From an uncultured Ruminiclostridium sp. (GTDB taxonomy: Bacteria; Bacillota; Clostridia; Oscillospirales; Ruminococcaceae), in the NCBI GenBank assembly GCA_947627695.1, contig CANQXF010000004.1, forward strand, positions 119,398-183,397: a stretch of 64,000 bases of DNA, read 5' to 3'. This document shows, piece after piece, positions 50,193 through 59,688 of the stretch. Under the pieces are notes generated by a model. That model did not search any database and was not told where the DNA came from. It was given only the letters and a program-made list of their open reading frames with translations. Position numbers and translations under genes: made by a program. Positions within the stretch are counted from its first letter, which is position 1; the number at the start of each line of letters is the position of its first letter.

Positions 50193-52604
50193 ATGGAAGA
50201 AAAATTTCTTAAAAACGCCGTTAAGAATATAAAGCTCTCCCCTGAGAGCAAGGAAAAGATAAAAGCCGCCTGCCTTGACGCAAAGCCCGCGGAGAAAAGG
50301 AAGCTTTCCCTGAAACCTGCGCTGGTCACCGCCTGCGCCTGTCTTGTAGTGGCGGCGGTGGGAGCAGGTGCGGCGGCTCTCATTAACTTCGGCGGAGCTG
50401 ACGTGGTAGTTATGCCCCAGGTAAGCGACACCTCCTCCCCGCTGGTAAACGGCGATCCCTTGCCCGAAAGCAGAATAAACGTCGTTGAGATAGCCTATGA
50501 GGATTGGAGCGCCCTCAGGTCGGACGCAGTCGAAAATGCGGAATTTTACCCCATGACCGAGGTGGAGCTGATGGATTATTACGGCATAAATATTTTTGCG
50601 CAATTTCCCTCAGACCTTGTGGAAAACGTTAAGTCAGGGGAATCCAGAGGCCTTTATAAGGACGCAGACGGGAACGTTGTGGGGGAAAAATGCTCGTACT
50701 GCTACCAGACCCTCACAGGCGAGCGCACTATCACCGTCAGTTTTTCCAAGGACTGCATACAGGACGGGATAAAGAATATGTGGGACGCACCCTCGAAGCT
50801 GTCCTACATCAGCGGTACGCCCGCCGTGATACTCCACACTAAGGAGCAGGACAACGATTATTATGAGATACAGTTCATGCTGGAGAATGTGGGCGTTTGC
50901 ATAGACAGCTACGGCGGAGTTTATCTTGATGAAATGGTGAAAACGGCAGACTCCCTTATTTGCAGGGGCTCTTCTATTTACCCGGACCATATCCGATACC
51001 TGCAAATGTCTATTGCCGAATTTTTTGACGTGAACAGGCGTGAATCTGCGGATATCCGTGATTTTGTCCCTATGACCGAGGAGCAGCTTAAAGAGTATTA
51101 TGTAGTCAACGTGATACCCTCCCTCCCCGACGGAATGAAGGGGGGCTTTGTCTCTGACGTGGGCGTTTTCGAAAACAGCGACGGCAAGATATACAACAGC
51201 GCAAATAAGTATGAGGCTTACAGCGAAACGCAGGATAAGCATGTGGAGCTTTGGGTAAGCAAGGACACCGACGCTTACGGCGACGATATGGAATTTTTGT
51301 CAGGTCACGCCGCCACCATATGGGGTCATACCGTTATGCTCTATAAGGACATAGACGATGAAAACATCAGCGCGGCGCAGTTTTACAACGGCGACGTGTA
51401 TTTTGACCTGATGGTTTCAGGCTTTACCGAAAGCGAGTTGCTGGACATGGTGCGCTCACTGCTGAGGGAGGGCAACGACGGCTTTAGCTACAGCGGCGGA
51501 GAGCCCCTTACCGTAAGCGAACTTTTGCAGATAAAGGAGCAAAAGGGCGAAAATCTCACCCTCGGCGACTTTAAAGGATATAAAGGCGTTGACTTATTAA
51601 CCTCAGGAACTTACAGTGCGGTATGCGACGTGGAGGGAGAATATACGCTTTTTTTGACGGGCTCATCTGAGATTGATCGACTCACCCTTTCTTGCAAAGA
51701 AGACGGCGCAGATATTGACCTGCTGAAAAGCGACTTTGTTACCGTCTGTGACTTTATCTCGGCGCGCACCCCTGAGCTGATGCAGCCGCTTACCGTTTAC
51801 AAGATACTCAGCTTAAAGGCAGCCAAGGGCGAGGACCTTACCTGGAGCGACTTCGGACTGTATCAATGCGAGAATACAGGCTCAGGGCTTTACGTACTGC
51901 AATATGACGTGGAGGGAGAATATACGCTTTTTATAGGCGGCGGCGATAAAAGAGAAAAGCCTGATTATATCGTGCTTGATTACAACATATACGACAGCGC
52001 ATATATCGATCTGCTGCAATACGACTTTGTTACCGTCCGCGACTTGATCTCGGCGCGAACTCCCGACCTGCTCCTGCCCGAGGGCTATGAGGGCGGGGAT
52101 ACCGACCCCGCCGTTCAGCTGCAAAAGGCGCATGACGTAATGGTGCGCTGTGCCGCCGAGGGCGTTTCGACGGATACGATGGTGCAAATGCTATTTGAAA
52201 TTTACTTCCGCAGCGACCGCATAGCGGTATACGCCGACATCGACAGCTTTGCCGCAGGTATTGAGATAACAGGCGGCAGGACCGTTGAATCGGGAATGAT
52301 GGTACGCATTACTGAAGGCGAGGACAGGACAGAGCTTGTCGTCCCCGACGTGAGCGATTATATAGTTTCCGTCGTGAACAACTTCCTTATCAATGAAAAC
52401 ACGGTAGCAGCGCTGAAAACCGCCCTGACAGACGTTATCCCCACCGCAGAAATATCCGTCTTTGTCGACAGCGACGGCGGAATATATGCGGACGACGCCG
52501 ACGCGGTGAGACAGGGGCTTGTGGTTGACGTATGGTGCGGAGAGCATCATTACATAGTCCACACCTCGGAGCTTCCCCTTAACGCGGAAACGGAGGAAGG
52601 CTGA
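50193..52604 (+). CDS. Putative membrane anti-sigma-like protein with repeated extracytoplasmic modules
   Basis: Cytoplasmic N-term, single TM 'PALVTACACLVVAAVGAGAAAL', large C-term with repeats; directly downstream of the sigma gene. Confidence 0.65.
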   Translation: MEEKFLKNAVKNIKLSPESKEKIKAACLDAKPAEKRKLSLKPALVTACACLVVAAVGAGAAALINFGGADVVVMPQVSDTSSPLVNGDPLPESRINVVEIAYEDWSALRSDAVENAEFYPMTEVELMDYYGINIFAQFPSDLVENVKSGESRGLYKDADGNVVGEKCSYCYQTLTGERTITVSFSKDCIQDGIKNMWDAPSKLSYISGTPAVILHTKEQDNDYYEIQFMLENVGVCIDSYGGVYLDEMVKTADSLICRGSSIYPDHIRYLQMSIAEFFDVNRRESADIRDFVPMTEEQLKEYYVVNVIPSLPDGMKGGFVSDVGVFENSDGKIYNSANKYEAYSETQDKHVELWVSKDTDAYGDDMEFLSGHAATIWGHTVMLYKDIDDENISAAQFYNGDVYFDLMVSGFTESELLDMVRSLLREGNDGFSYSGGEPLTVSELLQIKEQKGENLTLGDFKGYKGVDLLTSGTYSAVCDVEGEYTLFLTGSSEIDRLTLSCKEDGADIDLLKSDFVTVCDFISARTPELMQPLTVYKILSLKAAKGEDLTWSDFGLYQCENTGSGLYVLQYDVEGEYTLFIGGGDKREKPDYIVLDYNIYDSAYIDLLQYDFVTVRDLISARTPDLLLPEGYEGGDTDPAVQLQKAHDVMVRCAAEGVSTDTMVQMLFEIYFRSDRIAVYADIDSFAAGIEITGGRTVESGMMVRITEGEDRTELVVPDVSDYIVSVVNNFLINENTVAALKTALTDVIPTAEISVFVDSDGGIYADDADAVRQGLVVDVWCGEHHYIVHTSELPLNAETEEG

Positions 52605-52606
52605 AT

Positions 52607-53575
52607 ATGAACAAAAACTGCGGTGCGCCCGATATTTTTCGGTGCGCTGCGGCTGTTCTGGTGATAATGATACATGCCCTGCCATTTGAGCAGATAAATA
52701 TGGGACTGAACTTTTTCACCGTTCACGTCCTTGGCAGGATAGCCGTGCCGTTCTTCTTTATGGTGACGGGGCAGTTCACAGACTTTTCCTCCCCTTGGAA
52801 ACATCTGAAAAAGACCTGCGTTATGTACCTTGCGGCGACTGCGCTGTATATCCCTTTGGCAGTAGGTGGAGGAGCGCTGAACGACCCCTGGGATATACCG
52901 AAAGCCATTTTTATCGACGGGATATATTATCATCTATGGTATTTTCCCGCAAGCATTTTCGGGATAATCCTGCTTTACCTCCTGCAAAAGCGGCTTTCCT
53001 CGGATAAAATATTTATAGTCTGCACAGCGGTGTACGCTCTGGGACTTCTGGGGAACAGCTGGTTCGGGCTGGTGGAAAGCGTACCCATCCTGTCGGATAT
53101 TTACAACGAGATAAACAGCAGGATACTTATGGCTCCCCTTTTTATGGCTATGGGAATGGCGGCGGGAAGAAAGGAGCATTTCCGCCCCAATATCTGCCTT
53201 ACGGGATTTCTCACAGGCTTTGCCCTGATGACTGCCGAGGCGGTACTGCTGAAAGGCTTTATCTCCGACGTGGAGGCGGACAGGCACAGTATGTATTTAT
53301 TCCTGCCCATAACGATGTGGTTTTTGTACGGACTGCTTAACGCCTATGAGGTAAAGCAAAGACCGTACCTGCGTAAGATAACTGCTGTCGTCTACATAAT
53401 CCACCCTGCGGTGATAGGTCTTGCCCGCCGTATTCCCATAGGATTCATTTCACAGAACAGCCTTGTAAGATTTATTTTTTCCGTCCTTGCGTCATTTGCC
53501 GCAGGCGCGTTGATACATCTGGCGTATCAGAGGCTCCCTGCGCTGCTCGTTTCCTGCGGGAAAAAGAAAAGCTGA
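52607..53575 (+). CDS. Membrane acyltransferase (acyltransferase 3 family)
   Basis: 'DIFRCAAAVLVIMIHALPF..GRIAVPFFFMVTGQF' and multiple TMs. Confidence 0.85.
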   Translation: MNKNCGAPDIFRCAAAVLVIMIHALPFEQINMGLNFFTVHVLGRIAVPFFFMVTGQFTDFSSPWKHLKKTCVMYLAATALYIPLAVGGGALNDPWDIPKAIFIDGIYYHLWYFPASIFGIILLYLLQKRLSSDKIFIVCTAVYALGLLGNSWFGLVESVPILSDIYNEINSRILMAPLFMAMGMAAGRKEHFRPNICLTGFLTGFALMTAEAVLLKGFISDVEADRHSMYLFLPITMWFLYGLLNAYEVKQRPYLRKITAVVYIIHPAVIGLARRIPIGFISQNSLVRFIFSVLASFAAGALIHLAYQRLPALLVSCGKKKS

Positions 53576-53604
53576 TGGTTTCACTCCTCTCACGTTTTTT
53601 ATAT

Positions 53605-53642
53605 ATAGAAAGAGAAAGCCTTGGTTGGGGCTTTCTCTTTCT
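53605..53642. terminator. Terminator, possibly bidirectional
   Basis: AGAAAGAGAAAGCCTTGGTTGGGGCTTTCTCTTTCT. Confidence 0.8.
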
Positions 53643-53672
53643 TTAATGAATATTAAAACAGATGTGATAAAT

Positions 53673-54050
53673 TTAAAGCTGGTGTTCCAAAATCCATTGA
53701 AACAAATCGCTGAACGACAATTCCCCTGCGGCGATTTTCCAAAAGACGTCCGACAGTTCTTTTTGCGTATATTCAAGCTCTATCCCGTTCAGCGCAAGAA
53801 ATACGAGCATAACGTGCGCACCTGTTCTTTTGTTTCCGTCAACAAATGCATGGTTGGAAACGAGCCCGTATCCCAGCCGTGCGGCTTTTTGCTGTATTGA
53901 CGGAAAGCTCTCCACGCCGTCAAAGGTTTGGAACGGTGCGTTCAGCGCTGATTCCAGAAGTGCGTCGTCCCTTAATCCCTGCGTGCCGCCCGTTTGTTCA
54001 ATAAGCTGAGAATGGAGCGCAATAACCTGTTCTTTGGAGAGAATTATCAT
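53673..54050 (-). CDS. doc: Doc/Fic-family toxin
   Basis: 'HAFVDGNKRTGAHVMLVFLALNG' Doc motif; overlaps the antitoxin gene. Confidence 0.92.
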   Translation of the reverse strand: MIILSKEQVIALHSQLIEQTGGTQGLRDDALLESALNAPFQTFDGVESFPSIQQKAARLGYGLVSNHAFVDGNKRTGAHVMLVFLALNGIELEYTQKELSDVFWKIAAGELSFSDLFQWILEHQL

Positions 54051-54289
54051 TTTGACAGCTCCTCATAAGCCTCACGGTTCTTTTCAATAAGCCGCTTTGA
54101 GATATCAGACAGCTTTTCATCGTCCGCAAGCTGTTCTTCCTCGGCTTTTTCAAATTCCACAAGAAGATAACGAGGGACGTTGTTTTTAAGGATAATTACC
54201 GAGCCGTTCTCGTCCACCATTCTGGCAACACGGGAAAAATTCTGATTAGCCTCGGTTATCGATACAAGATTTTTCGTATTAACGTTCAT
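54047..54289 (-). CDS. phd: Phd/YefM-type antitoxin
   Basis: 'MNVNTKNLVSITEANQNFSRVARMVDENGSVIILKNNVPRYLLV'. Confidence 0.88.
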   Translation of the reverse strand: MNVNTKNLVSITEANQNFSRVARMVDENGSVIILKNNVPRYLLVEFEKAEEEQLADDEKLSDISKRLIEKNREAYEELSK

Positions 54290-54382
54290 AAGAGGAACCT
54301 CCTTTTTTGTAATAATATTATAACACAAAAATAGGAGAAATTCAACCTATTTTCAAAAATTCCAACTATCCACTATCAACTA

Positions 54383-57300
54383 TCAACTATAAACCTTCAA
54401 GAACTCCTCCATACTCTCCAACGCCCCTTCCGCACCGACAGCGACTTTTATATTCACCCGCCCTGTCATATTAAGGCTCACTCTGTCGGGGAGCTTTTCT
54501 GCGGCTTGGCTCATTTTCTCTAAATCAGGCTTTTCAGTGTAAAACAGCAGATTTTCCCCGCTTTGCACTATCTCGTCTATCCCCGCTTTTTCCGCCGATT
54601 TGCGCAGCAGCGCCACCTGGATAAGCCCATATACCGACTTGGGAACGTCCCCGTAGCGGTCGATAAGCTCGTCTGTCACGTCCATAGCGTCCTGCTGTGT
54701 CTTTATCATAGCTATCCTGCGGTAGCAGGTTATCCTTTGGGCGGAGCTTGGAACGTAGCTTTCGGGAATGTAGGCGTTTATCTTTATATCTACAAGACAT
54801 TCCTTGGGAGCAGCTTCCTCCGCGCCGTCGCGCTCCTTTACCGCCTCGTCAAGGAGCTTCAAATACATATCGTACCCCACTGCGGTAAGGTGTCCCGACT
54901 GGCTCGCCCCCAAAATCGAGCCTGCGCCCCTTATTTCCAGGTCACGCATAGCTATCCTGAAACCGCTGCCAAATTTTGTAAATTCCCGTATCGCCTCAAG
55001 GCGCTTGGAGGCGATCTCCGACAGCTCCTTTCCTCTTTTGAAGGTAAAGTAGGCGTAAGCGCGGCGGTTTGTGCGCCCCACGCGCCCTCTAAGCTGGTGG
55101 AGCTGTGCCAGCCCCATATTTTCCGCATTTTCGATTATCAGCGTGTTCACATTGGGAACGTCAACGCCTGTTTCAATTATGGTAGTGCAGACCAGCAGAT
55201 TTATTTCCCCACTGAGCAGTCTGCCCCACACCTGTAATAATTCCTCCTCGTCCATCTTCCCGTGAGCAATACCGATAGACGCTTCGGGAATAAGTTCGTG
55301 CAGCTTTGCGGCACAGGAAACTATGCTTTCCACCCTGTTGTGAATATAGTATACCTGCCCGTTGCGGCGCAGTTCCTTGTTTATCGCAGAGGCGACTATC
55401 CCCCAGTCATGCTCCATAACGTAGGTGGTTATAGGCTGTCTGTCCTGCGGCGGCGTTTCAATAACGCTCATATCCCTTATCCCCGTCATCGCCATATTCA
55501 GCGTTCGGGGGATAGGCGTTGCGGAAAGCGTCAGAATGTCCACCCCTGCGAACATCTCCTTGAACCGTTCCTTGTGAGCAACGCCGAACCGCTGTTCCTC
55601 GTCGATTATCACCAGCCCTAAGTCCTTGAACACCACGTCCTTCTGTACAAGGCGGTGTGTTCCAATAACTATATCTATAATGCCTTTTTTCAAGTCCTCA
55701 AGGACTTTTTTCTGCTCCTTGGGAGTGACGAAGCGGGAGAGCAGGGCTATTCTGAAGGGATACCCCTCCATTCTCCTGAGAACGGTCTGATAATGCTGCC
55801 AGGCAAGCACCGTCGTGGGACAAAGCAGGGCGCATTGTTTTCCGTCCATAACGCACTTGAACGCTCCCCGCAAAGCGACTTCCGTCTTGCCGAAGCCCAC
55901 GTCCCCGCAAAGCAGTCTGTCCATAGGCGCTTCTCGCTCCATATCCGATTTTATCTCGGCGGAACAGCGTAGCTGGTCGTCCGTTTCAACGTAGTCGAAG
56001 CGGTTCTCAAACTCGTCCTGCTCAATGCTGTCGGGGGAAAAGGCAAAGCCCTTGCTCCTCATTCGCTTGGCGTAAAGCTCCGCCAGCTCTGCCGCCATTT
56101 CCTTTGCGGCGGCTTTGGCTCTGGTTTTGGTCTTTTGCCACTGGTCGGTGTGGAGCTTTGACAGCTTCACCGTGGTTGCGTCCGCACTTCCGATATAGCG
56201 GGAGATCATATCAAGCTGTGTGACGGGAACATAAAGCACGTCAGTCCCCGCATACTTTATCCTGATATAATCCTTTGCAACGCCGCCGTCGCGGATATTC
56301 TGCACTCCCTCAAAAACGCCGATACCGTAGGTGTTGTGTACCACCAGATCCCCCACCGCTATTTCGTCCAGTGAATTGATTATCTCCGCTTTCTTCCGCC
56401 TTGGAGCAGCTTTTTTTATGCTGGTCACCGCCGTGTGGGAAATGCACAGGTACTTTGCGTCGGGATAGTCAAATCCCGCCGACAGCATTCCGGGAATAAC
56501 GTAGACCTTGTTCCTCACAGGCTTTTGGGGATTTGTGGAGAAAACGGCGTCAAAGCCGTCCTTTTTCAGGTCGTCGGAAAGGGTCTTCGCCGCCTTTTCC
56601 GTCCCCGCAAAAACAGCGGCGGCGTAGCCCTGTTCAAGATAGTCGGTGAGCTGTTCGTTCAAGACGGCATATTCCCCACTCCAGAGAGAAACGGAGTTCG
56701 CCCTTACGGGAATGATGTTTTCCAGCTCTATCCCGCCGCCCCGCAGGAAATTGTCAAGATAAAGGCGCAGCTTTGCGATGAGCTTTTCGCTGTATTCGGG
56801 GCGGGTGAGGTAGTATTTGTCCAGCCCCTTGCAGATAGCCCCCTCCTCAAGCAGCAGCTTTAAGTCCTCGTTATGCTGTGACAATGCCCCTTTCAGCGTT
56901 TCGTTGCAACCCGAATTTTCACACACCACAACGCAGTTGACGTAATCAAAAACGCTTGCAGGGTTCGGGACGTACAGCGGGAAAAATTTGTCCCCCGTAG
57001 GCGTTATCCCGCCCTTAATGCGGGAAAGATCCCTGTTCAAGTTTTTCTTGACCCTGTCGGCATTTTTCCCCTTTTGCTTTGCGATAAGCGCTTCAAGCCT
57101 TTCCGCAAGCTCCTCCGAGGTGCAGAGCATTTCCGTGCAGGGAGCGATGTGAAGCTCGTCTATGCTGTCGGTGCGCCGCTGTGTTTCTATATCAAAATAG
57201 GAGAGCGTGTCTATCTCGTCCCCCCAGAACTCTACCCGCACAGGCTTTTCGCTGTTCACGGGAAAAACGTCAAGGATAGCCCCTCGGCGGGAAAACTGCC

Positions 57301-57814
57301 CTCTACCCTCAACTGCGTCAAAGCGGGAAAATCCCGAAGCGGCAAGTGTTTGCGTCAGCCCATCAAGAGAAATTTCCTCCCCCTGCTTTAAGGTCACACA
57401 ATGCGCTTTCAGCATTTCGGCGGGAACGGTGAGCTGCGCCGCCGCGTCAGGCGAGCATACCGCCATAGGCAAGCTCCCGCTGAGCAAGCGGTAAAGCACC
57501 TCTATCCTGCGCCCCGTGTAGTCCCCCGTGGTCGCCTCCACCTGGGTCAAAGTCAGGTCCTTTGCAGGGAACAGCATAGCCGTTTCCCTGCCGCTGAAGG
57601 TGTTTATGTCGGCGGTAAGGCGGGCGGCGTCCGCCTCGCTTTTCGTTATAACCAGCACGGGCGCCTGCCCGCTGTACGCCAGCCTTGACAGCAAATGCGC
57701 CTTGTGTATTCCCGCAAGTCCTGTCACCATCGAGGGGCGGGCGGGATTTTTCAGCGCCTTTTCGGCTCTCACAAATTCGGGGATATTCTGCGCCGCTGCG
57801 GAAAAGAAGTCCAT
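54383..57814 (-). CDS. mfd: Transcription-repair coupling factor
   Basis: 1143 aa; 'LLCGDVGFGKTEVALRGAFKCV', 'VIIDEEQRFGV', 'TLSATPIPRTLNMAMTGIRDMSVI', RID 'VGDLVVHNTYGIGVFEGV'. Confidence 0.98.
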   Translation of the reverse strand: MDFFSAAAQNIPEFVRAEKALKNPARPSMVTGLAGIHKAHLLSRLAYSGQAPVLVITKSEADAARLTADINTFSGRETAMLFPAKDLTLTQVEATTGDYTGRRIEVLYRLLSGSLPMAVCSPDAAAQLTVPAEMLKAHCVTLKQGEEISLDGLTQTLAASGFSRFDAVEGRGQFSRRGAILDVFPVNSEKPVRVEFWGDEIDTLSYFDIETQRRTDSIDELHIAPCTEMLCTSEELAERLEALIAKQKGKNADRVKKNLNRDLSRIKGGITPTGDKFFPLYVPNPASVFDYVNCVVVCENSGCNETLKGALSQHNEDLKLLLEEGAICKGLDKYYLTRPEYSEKLIAKLRLYLDNFLRGGGIELENIIPVRANSVSLWSGEYAVLNEQLTDYLEQGYAAAVFAGTEKAAKTLSDDLKKDGFDAVFSTNPQKPVRNKVYVIPGMLSAGFDYPDAKYLCISHTAVTSIKKAAPRRKKAEIINSLDEIAVGDLVVHNTYGIGVFEGVQNIRDGGVAKDYIRIKYAGTDVLYVPVTQLDMISRYIGSADATTVKLSKLHTDQWQKTKTRAKAAAKEMAAELAELYAKRMRSKGFAFSPDSIEQDEFENRFDYVETDDQLRCSAEIKSDMEREAPMDRLLCGDVGFGKTEVALRGAFKCVMDGKQCALLCPTTVLAWQHYQTVLRRMEGYPFRIALLSRFVTPKEQKKVLEDLKKGIIDIVIGTHRLVQKDVVFKDLGLVIIDEEQRFGVAHKERFKEMFAGVDILTLSATPIPRTLNMAMTGIRDMSVIETPPQDRQPITTYVMEHDWGIVASAINKELRRNGQVYYIHNRVESIVSCAAKLHELIPEASIGIAHGKMDEEELLQVWGRLLSGEINLLVCTTIIETGVDVPNVNTLIIENAENMGLAQLHQLRGRVGRTNRRAYAYFTFKRGKELSEIASKRLEAIREFTKFGSGFRIAMRDLEIRGAGSILGASQSGHLTAVGYDMYLKLLDEAVKERDGAEEAAPKECLVDIKINAYIPESYVPSSAQRITCYRRIAMIKTQQDAMDVTDELIDRYGDVPKSVYGLIQVALLRKSAEKAGIDEIVQSGENLLFYTEKPDLEKMSQAAEKLPDRVSLNMTGRVNIKVAVGAEGALESMEEFLKVYS

Positions 57815-57849
57815 TTTCTCTGTCCTTTCGGAAATTATTTCGGAAACGA

Positions 57850-57880
57850 CAACAGGGGCGTAAAATCGCTTTACGCCCTG
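57850..57880 (-). terminator. Hairpin between ECF S-component and mfd
   Basis: CAGGGGCGTAAAATCGCTTTACGCCCTG. Confidence 0.7.
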
Positions 57881-57915
57881 TCGTTATTTGGTTTTTTGCG
57901 GGATAATGCGGTGAT

Positions 57916-58530
57916 TTACGCCGCTATTTTCTTCTTCACCAGATTTATGATAGCAACTATCACGGAAGAAAGCACCATATTTATGGCAAGCTCTACAAGG
58001 AAGTTAAGTCCCACCATGCCTATAAAAATGTATGCAAACGCATTCTGAAATCCTGCGTCAACGCCCCACTGCTCAATAGTGGGGAGGAAAAATACAAGGC
58101 AGCCGAGAATAAATATTCCCGTGTTCACAACAGGAGCAGTAACGCCTGAGGCAATTACCGCCACAAGCTGATTTTTCCTGCTTATCGCCCTGTAAACGAG
58201 CCCTGCGGCAATGCCCGCCACAGTGCCTTTAAGTATAACGGTGACGATAGTGCCGGGAATATTCACCGCCAGAAACGCCGCCGCGTCCCCTGTCAGCAGA
58301 ACAACTACGCTGAACACAAAGCCCAGCCACGCTCCCGCTTTCCAGCCGTATAATGCCGCTCCGACTATTATCGGCGCCAGGACGAGAGTAATGCTGAAAG
58401 GACCGAATTTTATGCTGACCGCAAGCCATTGTAAAACAACGATTATCGCCGTCAGCAGCCCCATACCTACAACGGTAAAGGTCTTGTCCGAGCTCCAGCT
58501 CGAACCTTTTTTTGTTTTTGTTTCTTCCAT
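57916..58530 (-). CDS. ECF transporter S component (possibly pantothenate)
   Basis: 204 aa six-TM; 'ITLVLAPIIVGAALYGWKAGAWLGFVFSVVVLLTGDAAAFL' ; next to coaX. Confidence 0.75.
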   Translation of the reverse strand: MEETKTKKGSSWSSDKTFTVVGMGLLTAIIVVLQWLAVSIKFGPFSITLVLAPIIVGAALYGWKAGAWLGFVFSVVVLLTGDAAAFLAVNIPGTIVTVILKGTVAGIAAGLVYRAISRKNQLVAVIASGVTAPVVNTGIFILGCLVFFLPTIEQWGVDAGFQNAFAYIFIGMVGLNFLVELAINMVLSSVIVAIINLVKKKIAA

Positions 58531-58555
58531 TTGGAACTCCTTTGCTGAAGCCGGA

Positions 58556-58925
58556 GTTGGCAGTTGACAGTGTACAGTGCACAGTGCATAGTTATGGTGT
58601 CCGCTTCGCGGACGGATTTAAAGAAAGGGGGTACTGATTTTTACCGTTTAACTTTAAAATTCCTTTTGCGAAGCAAAAGCACCTTAACTTTTCACTTTGC
58701 ACTCATAACCGTTAACTGTATTTCCGTGCCTCGCGGGTTTTATATTAACGGCTTACGCCGTGAACCCCGAATGACAGTGTAAAGTGTACAGTGCATAGTG
58801 CACAGTTATGTAGACGGATTTAAAGTAACAGGTATTGATTTGCACCTGTCAATCCTAAATCTGTCGCCGTAGGCGACACCACAACTTTTCACTTTGCACT
58901 CATAACTTTTAACTGTTTTTCCTGT
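58556..58925. repeat. Cluster of intergenic repeat family B units with hairpins
   Basis: Repeated CAGTTGACAGTGTACAGTGCACAGTGCATAGT; hairpins GTCCGCTTCGCGGAC, CCTTTTGCGAAGCAAAAG, GTCGCCGTAGGCGAC. Confidence 0.8.
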
Positions 58926-59682
58926 TCTTGTTATAGATTATCCTCATTCCCTCCATCACCAACTGCGGATCCACCGCAAAATCGTGACGGCAGTAGTCCC
59001 TGAGTACGGAGATAAACCCTCCCGTACCCACTACCGAGGCGTCTTCACCTAACTTTTCCTTGAACCTGTCAATAAAGCTGTCCAGCATGCCCGCATGACC
59101 GTAAAGCACGCCTGAGCGCATACAGTCAACGGTATTCTTCCCTATGACCTCGGTCTTACCCTCAAGGCTTATCATAGGCAGACTTGCAGTGCCGCCTGCC
59201 AGCGCCTCAAGTGATATCTTCACTCCGGGAGCGATAATGCCACCTATCATAGCGCCGTTCTTGTCCACGGCGTACACCTTTGTTGCAGTCCCTAAATCTA
59301 TTACTATGCAGGGCAGAGGATATAATTCCTTCGCCGCCGCCGCTCCGCAGGCAAGGTCCGCACCGAGAGAGGACGGGTCGTCTATGAGAATGTTCAGCCC
59401 CGTCTTTATCCCTGCGCCCACCATAAGGGGAGTTATCCCCAAAAGCCTTTGTACAGCAATTTTAAGCTGGTCGGAAACGGGCGCAACGACTGAGGAAATA
59501 ACTGCTCCGTCTATTTTTTTCTTATCGATTTCGTACAGGTAGAATATCTGCTCCAGCATCACCGAATACTGGTCCGCCATACGGCGGCTGTTGGTGTCGG
59601 CTCTCGATTCAAACAGCAGCTTTTCCCCGTCGAACACGCCAAAAACTATATTAGTATTGCCTATATCAACTGCAAGTATCAT
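58909..59682 (-). CDS. coaX: Type III pantothenate kinase
   Basis: 'MILAVDIGNTNIVFGVFDGEKL', 'DLACGAAAAKELYPLPCIVIDLGTATKV', 'GGIIAPGVKISLEAL'. Confidence 0.97.
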   Translation of the reverse strand: MILAVDIGNTNIVFGVFDGEKLLFESRADTNSRRMADQYSVMLEQIFYLYEIDKKKIDGAVISSVVAPVSDQLKIAVQRLLGITPLMVGAGIKTGLNILIDDPSSLGADLACGAAAAKELYPLPCIVIDLGTATKVYAVDKNGAMIGGIIAPGVKISLEALAGGTASLPMISLEGKTEVIGKNTVDCMRSGVLYGHAGMLDSFIDRFKEKLGEDASVVGTGGFISVLRDYCRHDFAVDPQLVMEGMRIIYNKNRKNS

Positions 59683-59688
59683 TGTAGC

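Noticed and set aside
53673-54289. Doc/Phd pair as a novel toxin-antitoxin system
   Set aside because: Motifs and gene order fit the well-known Phd-Doc type II family; annotated as a feature only.
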